Assembly (NCBI GenBank): GCA_026989035.1
Contig: JALSKB010000008.1
Location: 1-34,465, forward strand
Origin: Saprospiraceae bacterium
Lineage (GTDB): Bacteria; Bacteroidota; Bacteroidia; Chitinophagales; Saprospiraceae
Reading direction: 5' to 3'
Length of the DNA: 34,465 bases
The notes below the pieces were generated by a model, which saw nothing but the letters and a program-made list of their open reading frames with translations, had not been told where the DNA came from and made no database searches. Each line of letters opens with the position of its first letter. Positions within the stretch are counted from its first letter, which is position 1. Of the stretch, positions 7,477-15,003 are shown one piece after another. The position numbers were made by a program, and so were the translations under genes.

Positions 7477-8502
7477 TTATTCCAGCCATTTCAAGACTTT
7501 TTCTTTAGAGTTTTGAATGTCTCGGATAAATTTGGCCAAAACCTCGTTGCGCAGGCCCATATTGATTTTGGAGAGTTGTGAGCTGGAGCTAATGATGTAT
7601 TTAAACCACAACAGGGTGTATTTTCCCAGCCAGGGGTCTTCGCTCATTAAGAAATTCGGGCTGTCGAAGATGCAGAAAGTTTGGCTTTTATGAGGAGCTG
7701 TGGCCAGCAAGATGGTGTTGATTTGGATAATTTCGTTGTAGTAAACCGTGAGGTTTTGCGGTTTGTCGGGGCCTTCTGCCAGGGGTTTTTGCCCGTTGGT
7801 GATGTATTGGTTAAATATTTTTGTGATCAGTTCTTCGAAGGCCTGATATAAGCGTTGGATATCATCCAAATTTTTGAAGCGGTGTGTTCGGGCATAGAAC
7901 TCCAGTTGATTGAGGGTGTTGTCCAGGATTTTAGCCGGCCAGATTTCGATGGAGGGGTAATTTCCGTATTCCCGAAGAGCTTCGTGAATGACTGAGAATT
8001 CGGGTTTGAGTCGTGAAAAATTCTGTAGAGAGAATTTTTGTTGTCTTTGTTTTTCCGAATGGGGCATGGCTATGCCCCAGGCGAAGATTTTGAAGGCCAG
8101 CAATTCAGGGGCCAGGGCGTAGTAAAAAACGGGTAGGTCGTTGCTAGCATAGTAAAAAGTAGCTCCGACCAGATTTTCTTTCATCTTGAATTGTTCTGCG
8201 ATGAGATGCAGGTAGTCTTCTACGCCCTTTTTGGGGTCAAAAGCCTGGGCACTGTGGCGGGCGATGATAAATTTTTTGTCGAGCAGCAGGCTATCCAGAG
8301 AAATGCCGTACTTTTGAGCAAGCAAAACAGCTTCTTCCAGCAAGAGCGGGGTACTTCCGTTGATGCGGTTGTACAGGGCGGTACGGCCAATGCCCAACAG
8401 CTGTTGGGCTGCGCTTTTCCAGTCGCCGCCCTTGTGCTTTTCCCGTTTTTTGATGGCCTCAAAAAGCTGTTGATTGAGGTTATTTGTTCCCCCGTTGTTC
8501 AT
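7477..8502 (-). CDS. HTH transcriptional regulator with uncharacterised C-terminal domain
   Basis: 341 aa. Residues about 9-75 form an XRE/BetR-like helix-turn-helix: NQQLFEAIKKRE, then WKSAAQQLLGIGRTALYNRING, then LLLEEAVLLAQKYGISLDSLL. The remaining 260 residues are helical and soluble, rich in aromatic residues (YLHLIAEQFKMKENLVGATFYY style), with no known ligand-binding fold that I recognise. Similar HTH proteins are common in Saprospiria. It is divergent from ubiX, with repeated TTTGG half-sites in the shared intergenic region that could be its own operator. Start at the ATG 8500-8502; an alternative is not obvious. Confidence 0.7.
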   Translation of the reverse strand: MNNGGTNNLNQQLFEAIKKREKHKGGDWKSAAQQLLGIGRTALYNRINGSTPLLLEEAVLLAQKYGISLDSLLLDKKFIIARHSAQAFDPKKGVEDYLHLIAEQFKMKENLVGATFYYASNDLPVFYYALAPELLAFKIFAWGIAMPHSEKQRQQKFSLQNFSRLKPEFSVIHEALREYGNYPSIEIWPAKILDNTLNQLEFYARTHRFKNLDDIQRLYQAFEELITKIFNQYITNGQKPLAEGPDKPQNLTVYYNEIIQINTILLATAPHKSQTFCIFDSPNFLMSEDPWLGKYTLLWFKYIISSSSQLSKINMGLRNEVLAKFIRDIQNSKEKVLKWLE

Positions 8503-8559
8503 AAAGAAGTTTGTGTGCTTTTCTTACTTGGTATAATCCGAAATGTGCTCAGGACAAAG

Positions 8560-8640
8560 TGGTTTGGGGGCCTCCGCCTTCCAAACTCCTCATCTTTCGC
8601 TCGTTTTAGAGTCGCAGCTATCTCAAACCATTTCGGTTTG
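8560..8640. promoter_or_regulatory. TTTGG/CCAAA half-sites between HTH regulator and ubiX
   Basis: GTTTGG at 8562-8567 faces CCAAAC at 8581-8586, and CAAACC at 8624-8629 faces GGTTTG at 8635-8640 with a 5-nt centre. The two inverted pairs lie in a 179-bp divergent region, a usual place for the operator of a divergent regulator. Confidence 0.3.
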
Positions 8641-8681
8641 GATACAGATGAATCGGGGGCAAGATAAAAAATAATTGTGTT

Positions 8682-9254
8682 ATGAAACGGATGAAGGTAG
8701 TCGTAGGAGTAGGTGGTGCCAGCGGGTCTCTTTATGCATCGGTTTTGTTGGAGCGTTTGCGTGCTTTGGAAAAGGAGGTGTCTGTAGGGCTTGTGCTTTC
8801 GCCAAATGCCCGTTTGAATTGGGAAATTGAGATGGGCAGGGTTTTTGACGAAAGTCAATATCCCTTTGATTTTTATGCTGCGGATGACTTTATGGCGCCT
8901 TTTGCCTCCGGTTCAGCGGCTTACGAGGCTATGATTGTTTGCCCTTGCTCCATGGGTTTGTTGGGTAGGATTGCACAGGGCATTTCTACGGATTTGATTT
9001 CACGAGCCGCTGATGTGATGCTGAAAGAACAAAGGCGTCTGGTCTTGGTGCCCCGAGAGACGCCTTATAGCCTCATTCACTTGGAAAATATGCGCCGCAT
9101 CGCATTGGCCGGTGGCATTATTTGTCCGGCCTCGCCCTCTTTTTATTCCCGTCCGAAGACCTTTGAGCAATTGGCCGCTACCGTGGTGGACAGGGTCTTG
9201 CAATTGATAGGCCTTTCGGCAAAAGACATGTACCGCTGGGGGGAGAAATTTTGA
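8682..9254 (+). CDS. ubiX: UbiX-type flavin prenyltransferase
   Basis: 190 aa. The enzyme joins a dimethylallyl group to FMN to make the prenylated flavin used by UbiD-type decarboxylases. Diagnostic segments: VGVGGASGSLYA near the N-terminus (phosphate and flavin binding), IVCPCSMGLLGRIAQGIS in the middle, then RAADVMLKEQRRLVLVPRETP and CPASPSFYSRP. The length is standard for the family. No ubiD lies in the window. It is divergent from the HTH regulator and 149 nt before tpiA on the same strand. A 13-mer repeat copy lies near its 3' end. Confidence 0.95.
   Translation: MKRMKVVVGVGGASGSLYASVLLERLRALEKEVSVGLVLSPNARLNWEIEMGRVFDESQYPFDFYAADDFMAPFASGSAAYEAMIVCPCSMGLLGRIAQGISTDLISRAADVMLKEQRRLVLVPRETPYSLIHLENMRRIALAGGIICPASPSFYSRPKTFEQLAATVVDRVLQLIGLSAKDMYRWGEKF
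9211..9223 (-). repeat. Dispersed 13-mer, copy in ubiX
   Basis: Exact copy; the coding strand reads GCCTTTCGGCAAA and gives Leu-Ser-Ala-Lys. Confidence 0.85.
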
Positions 9255-9403
9255 TTTGACTAAAAAGCCTTATTTTAGCACCGAAAAACCTTCATGTACT
9301 ATGCCTAAGCCCAAGATCGGGGATGAGTAAAACCTGCAATGGCTGAAGAACAGTCCGGTGGGGTCGTTTGGGTAGGCCGAATTGTTTCAATACCGTACAA
9401 TAG

Positions 9404-10168
9404 ATGCAAAACCAACGCAAACAAATCGTTGCCGGCAACTGGAAAATGCACAAGACTTTTGAAGAAGGCTTGGAATTAGCCGGCCAGATAGTCTCCGGTT
9501 TTGAGGGAGATAAGGGAGTGGAAGTGGTCTTAGCCCCGCCATTTATTCATCAAAAAGCCGTGGGGGAATTGCTCGCCGGAGTGGAAGGTATGTCTTTGGC
9601 GGGGCAGAACTGCCATCAAGAGGCTTTCGGCGCTTATACCGGCGAGGTGTCTGCCGAGATGTTGCGCTCCGTGGGTGCCCGGTACGTGATTTTGGGGCAC
9701 TCGGAGCGCAGGCAATACTTTGGTGAAGACGACGAGCTGCTGCGCGCTAAGGTCGATCGGGCTTTGGAGGCCGGTTTGGATATCATCTTTTGCTGCGGAG
9801 AAAGTTTGGAAGTGAGAGAGGGTGGAGATTTTTTGTCTTTCGTTACAGGGCAGGTCGAGGCAGCTCTTTTCCATCTGGAAGAATCCTCCATGGCTCGTGT
9901 GGTTTTGGCTTATGAACCGATTTGGGCTATTGGAACCGGCCGGACGGCTTCCCCGGAACAGGCGCAAGAGATGCATGCTCATTTGCGCAAGAAGCTGGGA
10001 GAACGCTATGGGGTAGCATTTGCCGAAAGGCAGACCATCCTTTATGGAGGAAGTTGTAAGCCGACAAATGCTAAAGAACTGTTTTCTCAGCCTGATGTGG
10101 ACGGAGGTCTCATTGGCGGGGCATCTTTGGTGGCGGAAGATTTTTTGAGCATTTGTCGCTCTTTTTGA
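9404..10168 (+). CDS. tpiA: Triosephosphate isomerase
   Basis: 254 aa, normal for the family. It interconverts dihydroxyacetone phosphate and glyceraldehyde 3-phosphate in glycolysis. The catalytic residues are in place: N12 and K14 (GNWKMHK), H99 (ILGHSERR), E171 (AYEPIWAIGTG), the flexible loop after it, and the phosphate-binding GLIGGASL near the C-terminus. Start at the ATG 9404 directly before QNQRKQIVAGNW. It stands alone between ubiX and the S24 repressor. A 13-mer copy is read in-frame as Phe-Ala-Glu-Arg. Confidence 0.98.
   Translation: MQNQRKQIVAGNWKMHKTFEEGLELAGQIVSGFEGDKGVEVVLAPPFIHQKAVGELLAGVEGMSLAGQNCHQEAFGAYTGEVSAEMLRSVGARYVILGHSERRQYFGEDDELLRAKVDRALEAGLDIIFCCGESLEVREGGDFLSFVTGQVEAALFHLEESSMARVVLAYEPIWAIGTGRTASPEQAQEMHAHLRKKLGERYGVAFAERQTILYGGSCKPTNAKELFSQPDVDGGLIGGASLVAEDFLSICRSF
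10019..10031 (+). repeat. Dispersed 13-mer, copy in tpiA
   Basis: Exact copy in the coding orientation, giving Phe-Ala-Glu-Arg; followed by CA, which would extend the stem to TGCC/GGCA. Confidence 0.85.
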
Positions 10169-10321
10169 TGTACTTGAATGGTATGGTAGCTGTTTGGGCT
10201 TGCCCGGATTGCTTGCCTTCCGTTTTGGGAAGTGATGCCTTAAAGCTCTTCGGTTTGAAAAGGGGGAGGATTGTTTGAGTTTTTTATGTTTTGCCCAATC
10301 AAGGAGGAGTCGGTATTTGGC

Positions 10322-10335
10322 CTGCTACCTGCTAC
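10322..10335 (+). repeat. Tandem CTGCTAC pair before the S24 repressor
   Basis: CTGCTAC occurs twice head to tail, 31 nt before the repressor start. The 197-bp gap 10169-10365 holds nothing else I can name. It may be a repressor binding site or a chance repeat. Confidence 0.25.
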
Positions 10336-10365
10336 TGACGGATTTGGGCGTAAAGGAATACGACA

Positions 10366-11178
10366 ATGGGCTTCAGAGTTCTGGATAGCACGAAGCGTTT
10401 CCTGCATTGTTTGGGCGAATTGCTGAACAATGGCGGGGTGAAATCGCAAACCGAGTTTGCGGAGCTTTTGGGCATTCAGGCTCAGGCTATTAGCGAGATT
10501 AAGCGTGGTAGGAGAAATGTTACTTTGGGGATGCTGGAAAGGGCTGTGGAAGTTTTTCGATTTAATCCTTGTTTTTTGTTTTGGGGAGAGGGTGCACCTT
10601 TTTTGCAACCGGAGGAAATGGCGGGCTTGCGCATTTTGTCGGTTGTCATCAATGAAGATGGGGAGGAGCGCATTTTACACGTACCTGTGCCGGCTCAGGC
10701 AGGTTATGCCAGTGGCATGTTGGAAACGGAATATATTCGCGAGCTGCCTACTTTCACTTTGCCCGACGAAACGTTTAAAATGGGTACACACCGCTGTTTT
10801 GATGTAGCTGGCGAGAGCATGGAGCCTACCTTGTATAGAGGAGATCGAGTGGTGTGTAGTTTTCTGGAGCCGGATGCCTGGAAAGAAGGCATCAAAGACG
10901 GCGATATCTATGTGATTGTAACCTATAGAGATGTCTTGGTCAAGCGAGTAGTTAATCTCATTACTCACAATGGCTGTTTGGAATTGCGCTCCGACAATGC
11001 CGTTTATAAGCCGATCACTTTGCCCGTGGTTGAGGTTAAGGAGTTGTGGCGTGTTCGCTTAAAGATGAGTAGTGTGTTGAGTCAGCAAATTTCGGAGCTG
11101 GAGCGCATTGAGCAGCAATTGCAAGAGTTAAAGCATCTAATTTTGCGCAAGCAAGGCGATGGAAATAGGCCGGTTTGA
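10366..11178 (+). CDS. S24/LexA-like repressor with HTH domain
   Basis: 270 aa. N-terminal XRE-type HTH at about 26-62 (SQTEFAELLGIQAQAISEIKRG), a linker, then a peptidase S24 (LexA/CI-like) domain. The catalytic Ser is S151 in GESMEPTL and the Lys is K193 in DVLVKRVV. An Ala-Gly pair at 112-113 (PAQAGYA) is in the right place for self-cleavage. The C-terminal tail (about 230-265) is a coiled-coil-like SQQISELERIEQQLQEL segment, unusual for LexA and possibly an extra oligomerisation element. Such proteins are common in Bacteroidota as stress-responsive repressors, both chromosomal and phage-derived; no phage genes surround this one. Confidence 0.88.
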   Translation: MGFRVLDSTKRFLHCLGELLNNGGVKSQTEFAELLGIQAQAISEIKRGRRNVTLGMLERAVEVFRFNPCFLFWGEGAPFLQPEEMAGLRILSVVINEDGEERILHVPVPAQAGYASGMLETEYIRELPTFTLPDETFKMGTHRCFDVAGESMEPTLYRGDRVVCSFLEPDAWKEGIKDGDIYVIVTYRDVLVKRVVNLITHNGCLELRSDNAVYKPITLPVVEVKELWRVRLKMSSVLSQQISELERIEQQLQELKHLILRKQGDGNRPV

Positions 11179-11315
11179 TTCCTAAGGAGATGATTTAGAC
11201 CTGTTGTTTACGGAATTAGCCCTATTTGTTCTTTGGGCTCTATGTGCAGTTTAGAGGTGTCGGATGTCTGTTCTCCATGGGAGTATATTTTTATTAACAG
11301 GAATATCAAAGAGCG

Positions 11316-11600
11316 ATGTCAGAACAAATTCTCACCATGGCCCCGACGGGCAAAAACGGAACGCTCATGCCCTTGGATGTTTACGAGCAGTTGAAAGAGG
11401 CTATTGTCGAGCACTTTCTCTTTCAGCCGGAGATGACGGAGGAGGAAATCCTGCAGAATCTGGCAAAGCACCCCGTAGCATCTGTTCACATCGAAACCTG
11501 GTTTAGGCCCATGTTGCCGGATATGGTTGCACGGGATTACCTGGAGGTGGTGGAAGGCAGTCAGCCGGCCGTTTACCGCCTGAAGGTCATTCGTTGCTAA
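11316..11600 (+). CDS. Small winged-helix-like protein (DUF6958-like)
   Basis: 94 aa. It starts MSEQILTMAPTGKNG, and has a helical region with MTEEEILQNLAK and a C-terminal ARDYLEVVEG-VYRLKV beta wing. This order resembles the small DUF6958 proteins, but I give that only as a likeness. It ends 8 nt before the ATG of the next gene and is probably co-transcribed with it. Confidence 0.55.
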   Translation: MSEQILTMAPTGKNGTLMPLDVYEQLKEAIVEHFLFQPEMTEEEILQNLAKHPVASVHIETWFRPMLPDMVARDYLEVVEGSQPAVYRLKVIRC

Positions 11601-11608
11601 AGAAGTAT

Positions 11609-12739
11609 ATGGGACAAGACATAGAGCTTTCCGATAGTTTGTTGAGGAATCGTGCTCTTGCGGCTTTGCAGTGGTTGCGGCGAAGCATAGAGGTGCAAGG
11701 TGGTCGGGGTTCTTCGGCTTTCTATTCTTTTTGGCGGCATCCTTTGCAAAGGGGCTGGGCGCCGGCTTATCCGGAAACGACGGGTTATCTTTTACCCACT
11801 TTGGCGCGTGCCGAGGACCGTTTTGCTCTGCCTTGGATTGCACCGCTGCTGGATAGCTGTGGCGAGTGGCTTTTGGACGTAGCTTTGGATGAGGGGGCTT
11901 TTCCCGAGCTGTATGGGCATACGGGCAAGCCCTCTTTGTTCAATACCGGGCAAATTCTTTTGGGGCTGGCAGTCATGTGGCAACGCAGTCGGGACGTTCG
12001 CTATCGACGTACTATGGAACGAGCTTTGGAGTGGATGCTGGCCGTGCGCTGGTTACAGCAACCGCACCCGACTTACTACAGTCGTGCCTGGTGGGCGGCT
12101 TTGGTGGCGGCACGCAGCTTGGGCAATCAACAAGCCGAGCTGGATGTAACGGAGGTGTTGGACGAGTTGGCCGGCCGCTTTCTTTCCCATGGGGCTTTGC
12201 GTGCCTGGGGCTTTGAAGCTCGTTCGCAGGCTTATACCCACACCATCGCTTATAGCCTGCGGGGTTTTTATGAAGCGGGAAAATTGCTTCGGCGCATAGA
12301 TTGGGCGGATAAGGTATGGCATAGCCTACAGCAACTGGAAGCCTTGTACCGGCGCCATGGCCAATTGGCGGGTATGTACGACGAAAACTGGAAAGGTCGC
12401 TACTCCTTTATCTGCGTGCCGGGGCACGCCCAACTGGCCCTGCTCTACGCTCTTGTAGCTCGTGATTTGCGCACAGATTTTGCTGATTTCTATCCCCCAG
12501 GAACTTCGCCTTCAGCTACTCCGGATACCGCTCACTTGCCCCTGGAGCGAATGAGCCGCCAGTTGCTCCTGCCTCTGCTCAAGGCACAGCGCAAGCGGGG
12601 CGGGAGGAACTTGCGGGGTGCCTTGCCGGGCTCTGTGCCCTTCTGGGGGCCCTACCAGCCGCTGCGTTATCCCAACTGGGGAGCTAAGTTTTTTGTCGAT
12701 GCGGTGCTGTGTGTGGGGGCCGCAGGGGCCGCGGGTTGA
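11609..12739 (+). CDS. Helical toroid (six-hairpin/terpenoid-cyclase-like) protein
   Basis: 376 aa from the ATG at 11609; a TTG at 11594 overlapping the previous stop is the alternative. The sequence is a series of paired helices with Trp- and Tyr-rich inner faces: GSSAFYSFWRHP, YPETTGYLLPTL, a LFNTGQILLGL motif, then YYSRAWWAAL, YTHTIAYSLRGFYEAG and a PGHAQLALL block. This is the look of (alpha/alpha)6 barrels found in glycoside hydrolase-like and cyclase-like proteins, and related proteins often sit in polysaccharide loci, but no such genes are next to it here. There is no signal peptide. Substrate unknown. The tail from about 310 is basic and low in complexity and ends in an Ala/Gly run. 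Confidence 0.6.
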   Translation: MGQDIELSDSLLRNRALAALQWLRRSIEVQGGRGSSAFYSFWRHPLQRGWAPAYPETTGYLLPTLARAEDRFALPWIAPLLDSCGEWLLDVALDEGAFPELYGHTGKPSLFNTGQILLGLAVMWQRSRDVRYRRTMERALEWMLAVRWLQQPHPTYYSRAWWAALVAARSLGNQQAELDVTEVLDELAGRFLSHGALRAWGFEARSQAYTHTIAYSLRGFYEAGKLLRRIDWADKVWHSLQQLEALYRRHGQLAGMYDENWKGRYSFICVPGHAQLALLYALVARDLRTDFADFYPPGTSPSATPDTAHLPLERMSRQLLLPLLKAQRKRGGRNLRGALPGSVPFWGPYQPLRYPNWGAKFFVDAVLCVGAAGAAG

Positions 12740-12751
12740 TACCCGCGCTTA

Positions 12752-14182
12752 CTAAGGGCGCAGGCGTTCGCTTTCGCGTTGATAGAGAAAGAGTGCGGAG
12801 AGAGCGGCTAAGTGAGCGAGCTTTTTTTCTTCTTCGAGGAGTAGCTCGGGGCGGAAGTACTTTTTGACGAAGCTCGTGTCAAAGTGGCCGGAGCGGAAGG
12901 CCGGGTGCTGTAGGGCAAAGCGGCCGAAAGGCAGGGTTGTGGGTATGCCTTCGATGCGGTATTGCTTGATGGCTTGCAGCATGCGGTAGATAGCTTCGTC
13001 GCGATCTTTGCCGTAGCTGATGAGCTTGGCTATCATGGGGTCGTAATAGATGGGGATGTCTTGCCCCTGCTCGTAGCCATCGTCGAGGCGAATGCCTTCG
13101 CCTTGGGGGCGTTCATAGACTTCCAGCTTGCCCGTTCCCGGTAGAAAATCGTTGTAGGGGTCTTCGGCATAGACGCGCAGTTCGATGGCATGACCGTTCC
13201 GAAGGATGTCTTCCTGCCGAAAGGGTAGGGCCTCTCCTCGAGCTATGCGTATTTGCCACTCTACCAGGTCAAAGCCCGTGATGAGTTCGGTTACGGGGTG
13301 CTCAACCTGGAGGCGCGTGTTCATTTCTAAGAAGTAGAAATTGTGCTCTGCGTCGAGTAGGAATTCTACGGTACCTGCTCCGTGGTACTTACAGGCTTTG
13401 GCAACTTTTACTGCGGCCTCGCCCATTTTTTGGCGCAAAGCTTCATCCAGGACAACACTGGGAGCTTCTTCAATGACTTTTTGATGTCGTCTTTGTATGC
13501 TACATTCCCGTTCGTAGAAATGCAGGGTGTTTCCTTCCTTGTCAGCCAGGATTTGAAATTCGATGTGGCGGGGTTTGCTGACATATTTTTCTATAAAGAC
13601 GGCCCCGTCACCAAAGGCCGATTGGGCCTCGCTGATGGCGCGCTGCATTTGTTCTTGCAGTTCTTCGGCTTTTTCCACGATGCGCATGCCCTTGCCACCG
13701 CCCCCGGCCGAAGCTTTGATGAGAATGGGAAAGCCGATTTCCTCAGCGATGCGGATGGCTTTTTGCGGGTCGTCGATGGCCTTTTCCGTGCCCGGTACCA
13801 AGGGGATGTCGTAGCGGCTTACGGCCTCTTTGGCAGCCAACTTGCTGCCCATGATTTCTATGCTTTCGGCTGAAGGGCCTATGAAAATCAAGCCTGCAGC
13901 TTCTACGGCTTTCGCGAAATCTGCCTGCTCGCTCAAAAAGCCATAGCCGGGGTGGATGGCATCGGCACCGGCTTTCAGGGCGATTTCGATGATTTTGTCT
14001 CCCCGCAAATAACTCTCGGTAGAGGGTGCAGGGCCAATGAGGTAGGCTTCATCGGCCATGCGCAGGTGCAGGGCCTGACGGTCTGCTTCAGAGTACACGG
14101 CTACGGTTGACAATCCCATGCGTCGGGCTGTGCGAATGATACGACAAGCAATTTCGCCGCGGTTGGCTATGAGGAGCTTCAT
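12752..14182 (-). CDS. Biotin carboxylase subunit of an acyl-CoA carboxylase
   Basis: 476 aa from the ATG at 14180-14182, which gives the classic MKLLIANRGEIACRI start; the frame extends nine residues upstream. It carries the ATP-grasp motif GGGGKGM (160-166), the ERECSIQRRHQK block (224-235) and the EMNTRLQVEHPVTE motif (286-299). These subunits carboxylate biotin with ATP and bicarbonate. The C-terminal GHFDTSFVKKYF plus a 25-residue helical extension fits the propionyl/acyl-CoA carboxylase type better than E. coli AccC (about 449 aa). There is no biotin-carrier domain and no carboxyltransferase gene in the window, so its partners must be elsewhere. A 10-nt core of the dispersed repeat (GCCGAAAGGC) lies at 12923-12932. 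Confidence 0.93.
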   Translation of the reverse strand: MKLLIANRGEIACRIIRTARRMGLSTVAVYSEADRQALHLRMADEAYLIGPAPSTESYLRGDKIIEIALKAGADAIHPGYGFLSEQADFAKAVEAAGLIFIGPSAESIEIMGSKLAAKEAVSRYDIPLVPGTEKAIDDPQKAIRIAEEIGFPILIKASAGGGGKGMRIVEKAEELQEQMQRAISEAQSAFGDGAVFIEKYVSKPRHIEFQILADKEGNTLHFYERECSIQRRHQKVIEEAPSVVLDEALRQKMGEAAVKVAKACKYHGAGTVEFLLDAEHNFYFLEMNTRLQVEHPVTELITGFDLVEWQIRIARGEALPFRQEDILRNGHAIELRVYAEDPYNDFLPGTGKLEVYERPQGEGIRLDDGYEQGQDIPIYYDPMIAKLISYGKDRDEAIYRMLQAIKQYRIEGIPTTLPFGRFALQHPAFRSGHFDTSFVKKYFRPELLLEEEKKLAHLAALSALFLYQRESERLRP

Positions 14183-14325
14183 CAGCGTTGAGGCTTTTGT
14201 TTTGTACAAGGGCTTATGTCAGCCGGTTGCGCTGTATTTTGCTGCCGCTAAAGTACAAAATCCTGGCAATCGAATGAATCCCCCTTGAGTGTCTTCGCTA
14301 TGCGTAAATTTTACCGCAAGTTTTT

Positions 14326-14868
14326 CTAATGGGCTCCCTCGTTTGGTTTGGTTTCTTTTTGTAGTTTTAAGTCGCTGTAAGAGGTGGCGACCAACTCGCT
14401 TTCGGAAATGCCGAAGAGCTTGAGGTAGTGTTCACATTGTTGTAACAATTTTTTTTCTCCGATGCTTCCGTCTTTGTCTATGGCTTCGATTTCGACAAAA
14501 GAGCCTAAACCCTTTACCGCATCCAGGTGAAATTTGACGTTGTCGATAAAGTAAATCTCTCTTTTTTTGTCAATGATTGTTAGGATTCCGTTAGCGGCAA
14601 CCAACAGTTCTTTCAGCGTAGAGCCGGGCCTTGTTTTGAAGAGCATGACTTCAGAGCGTTTGGGGCCTTTTTGGTTTTCTCTTGCGTAGTAGATTAAGTG
14701 GTTTTCAATCGCTCCTTCTCTGAGTTTTAATCGACCGTTGTGCACCTTAAAATAAGTGTCGATTTGGTGGTCAAGCCCCTTGTATTTGGCATTTTTTGTT
14801 TTTAGTATGTTTCTGATTTTAGCCGGTTGTTTTGTTCGGGCCTTGATTTCTATGTTGAGAATTTCCAT
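14326..14868 (-). CDS. CYTH domain protein (class IV adenylate cyclase-like)
   Basis: 180 aa from the ATG 14866-14868; a GTG two codons upstream is possible. It begins with MEILNIEIKAR, the usual CyaB-like N-terminal variant of the CYTH signature (NxEIK). Alternating charged beta strands follow: DTYFKVHNGRLKLRE, LIYYARENQ, EIYFIDNVKFHLDAVKGLG and FVEIEAIDKDG, as expected for the triphosphate tunnel fold. Family members are adenylate cyclases, thiamine triphosphatases or inorganic triphosphatases, and the sequence cannot tell which. It follows the T9SS gene on the same strand but a strong hairpin separates them. Confidence 0.85.
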   Translation of the reverse strand: MEILNIEIKARTKQPAKIRNILKTKNAKYKGLDHQIDTYFKVHNGRLKLREGAIENHLIYYARENQKGPKRSEVMLFKTRPGSTLKELLVAANGILTIIDKKREIYFIDNVKFHLDAVKGLGSFVEIEAIDKDGSIGEKKLLQQCEHYLKLFGISESELVATSYSDLKLQKETKPNEGAH

Positions 14869-14948
14869 GAACACAATTTTTGTGAGGACGATTTGTGTTT
14901 TTCGTTTGTTTGTCGTCGGTTTGTGATGGAGAACCTATAGGCTTACAT

Positions 14949-14984
14949 GCAGACAGGGACACAGCTTGCTGTGTCCCTGTCTGC
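14949..14984. terminator. 16-bp perfect stem-loop after the T9SS gene
   Basis: GCAGACAGGGACACAG (14949-14964) and its exact complement (14969-14984) flank the loop CTTG. It lies 20 nt after the stop codon of the T9SS gene. There is no T run on either side, so it is not a textbook terminator; a 3' end stabiliser or a terminator lacking a U tract are the options. Confidence 0.6.
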
Positions 14985-15003
14985 GCGATGGGGGGAGGCT
15001 TTT

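Noticed and set aside
11319-11843. 174-aa open frame on the minus strand
   Set aside because: It spans two plus-strand genes and has no domain or start context.
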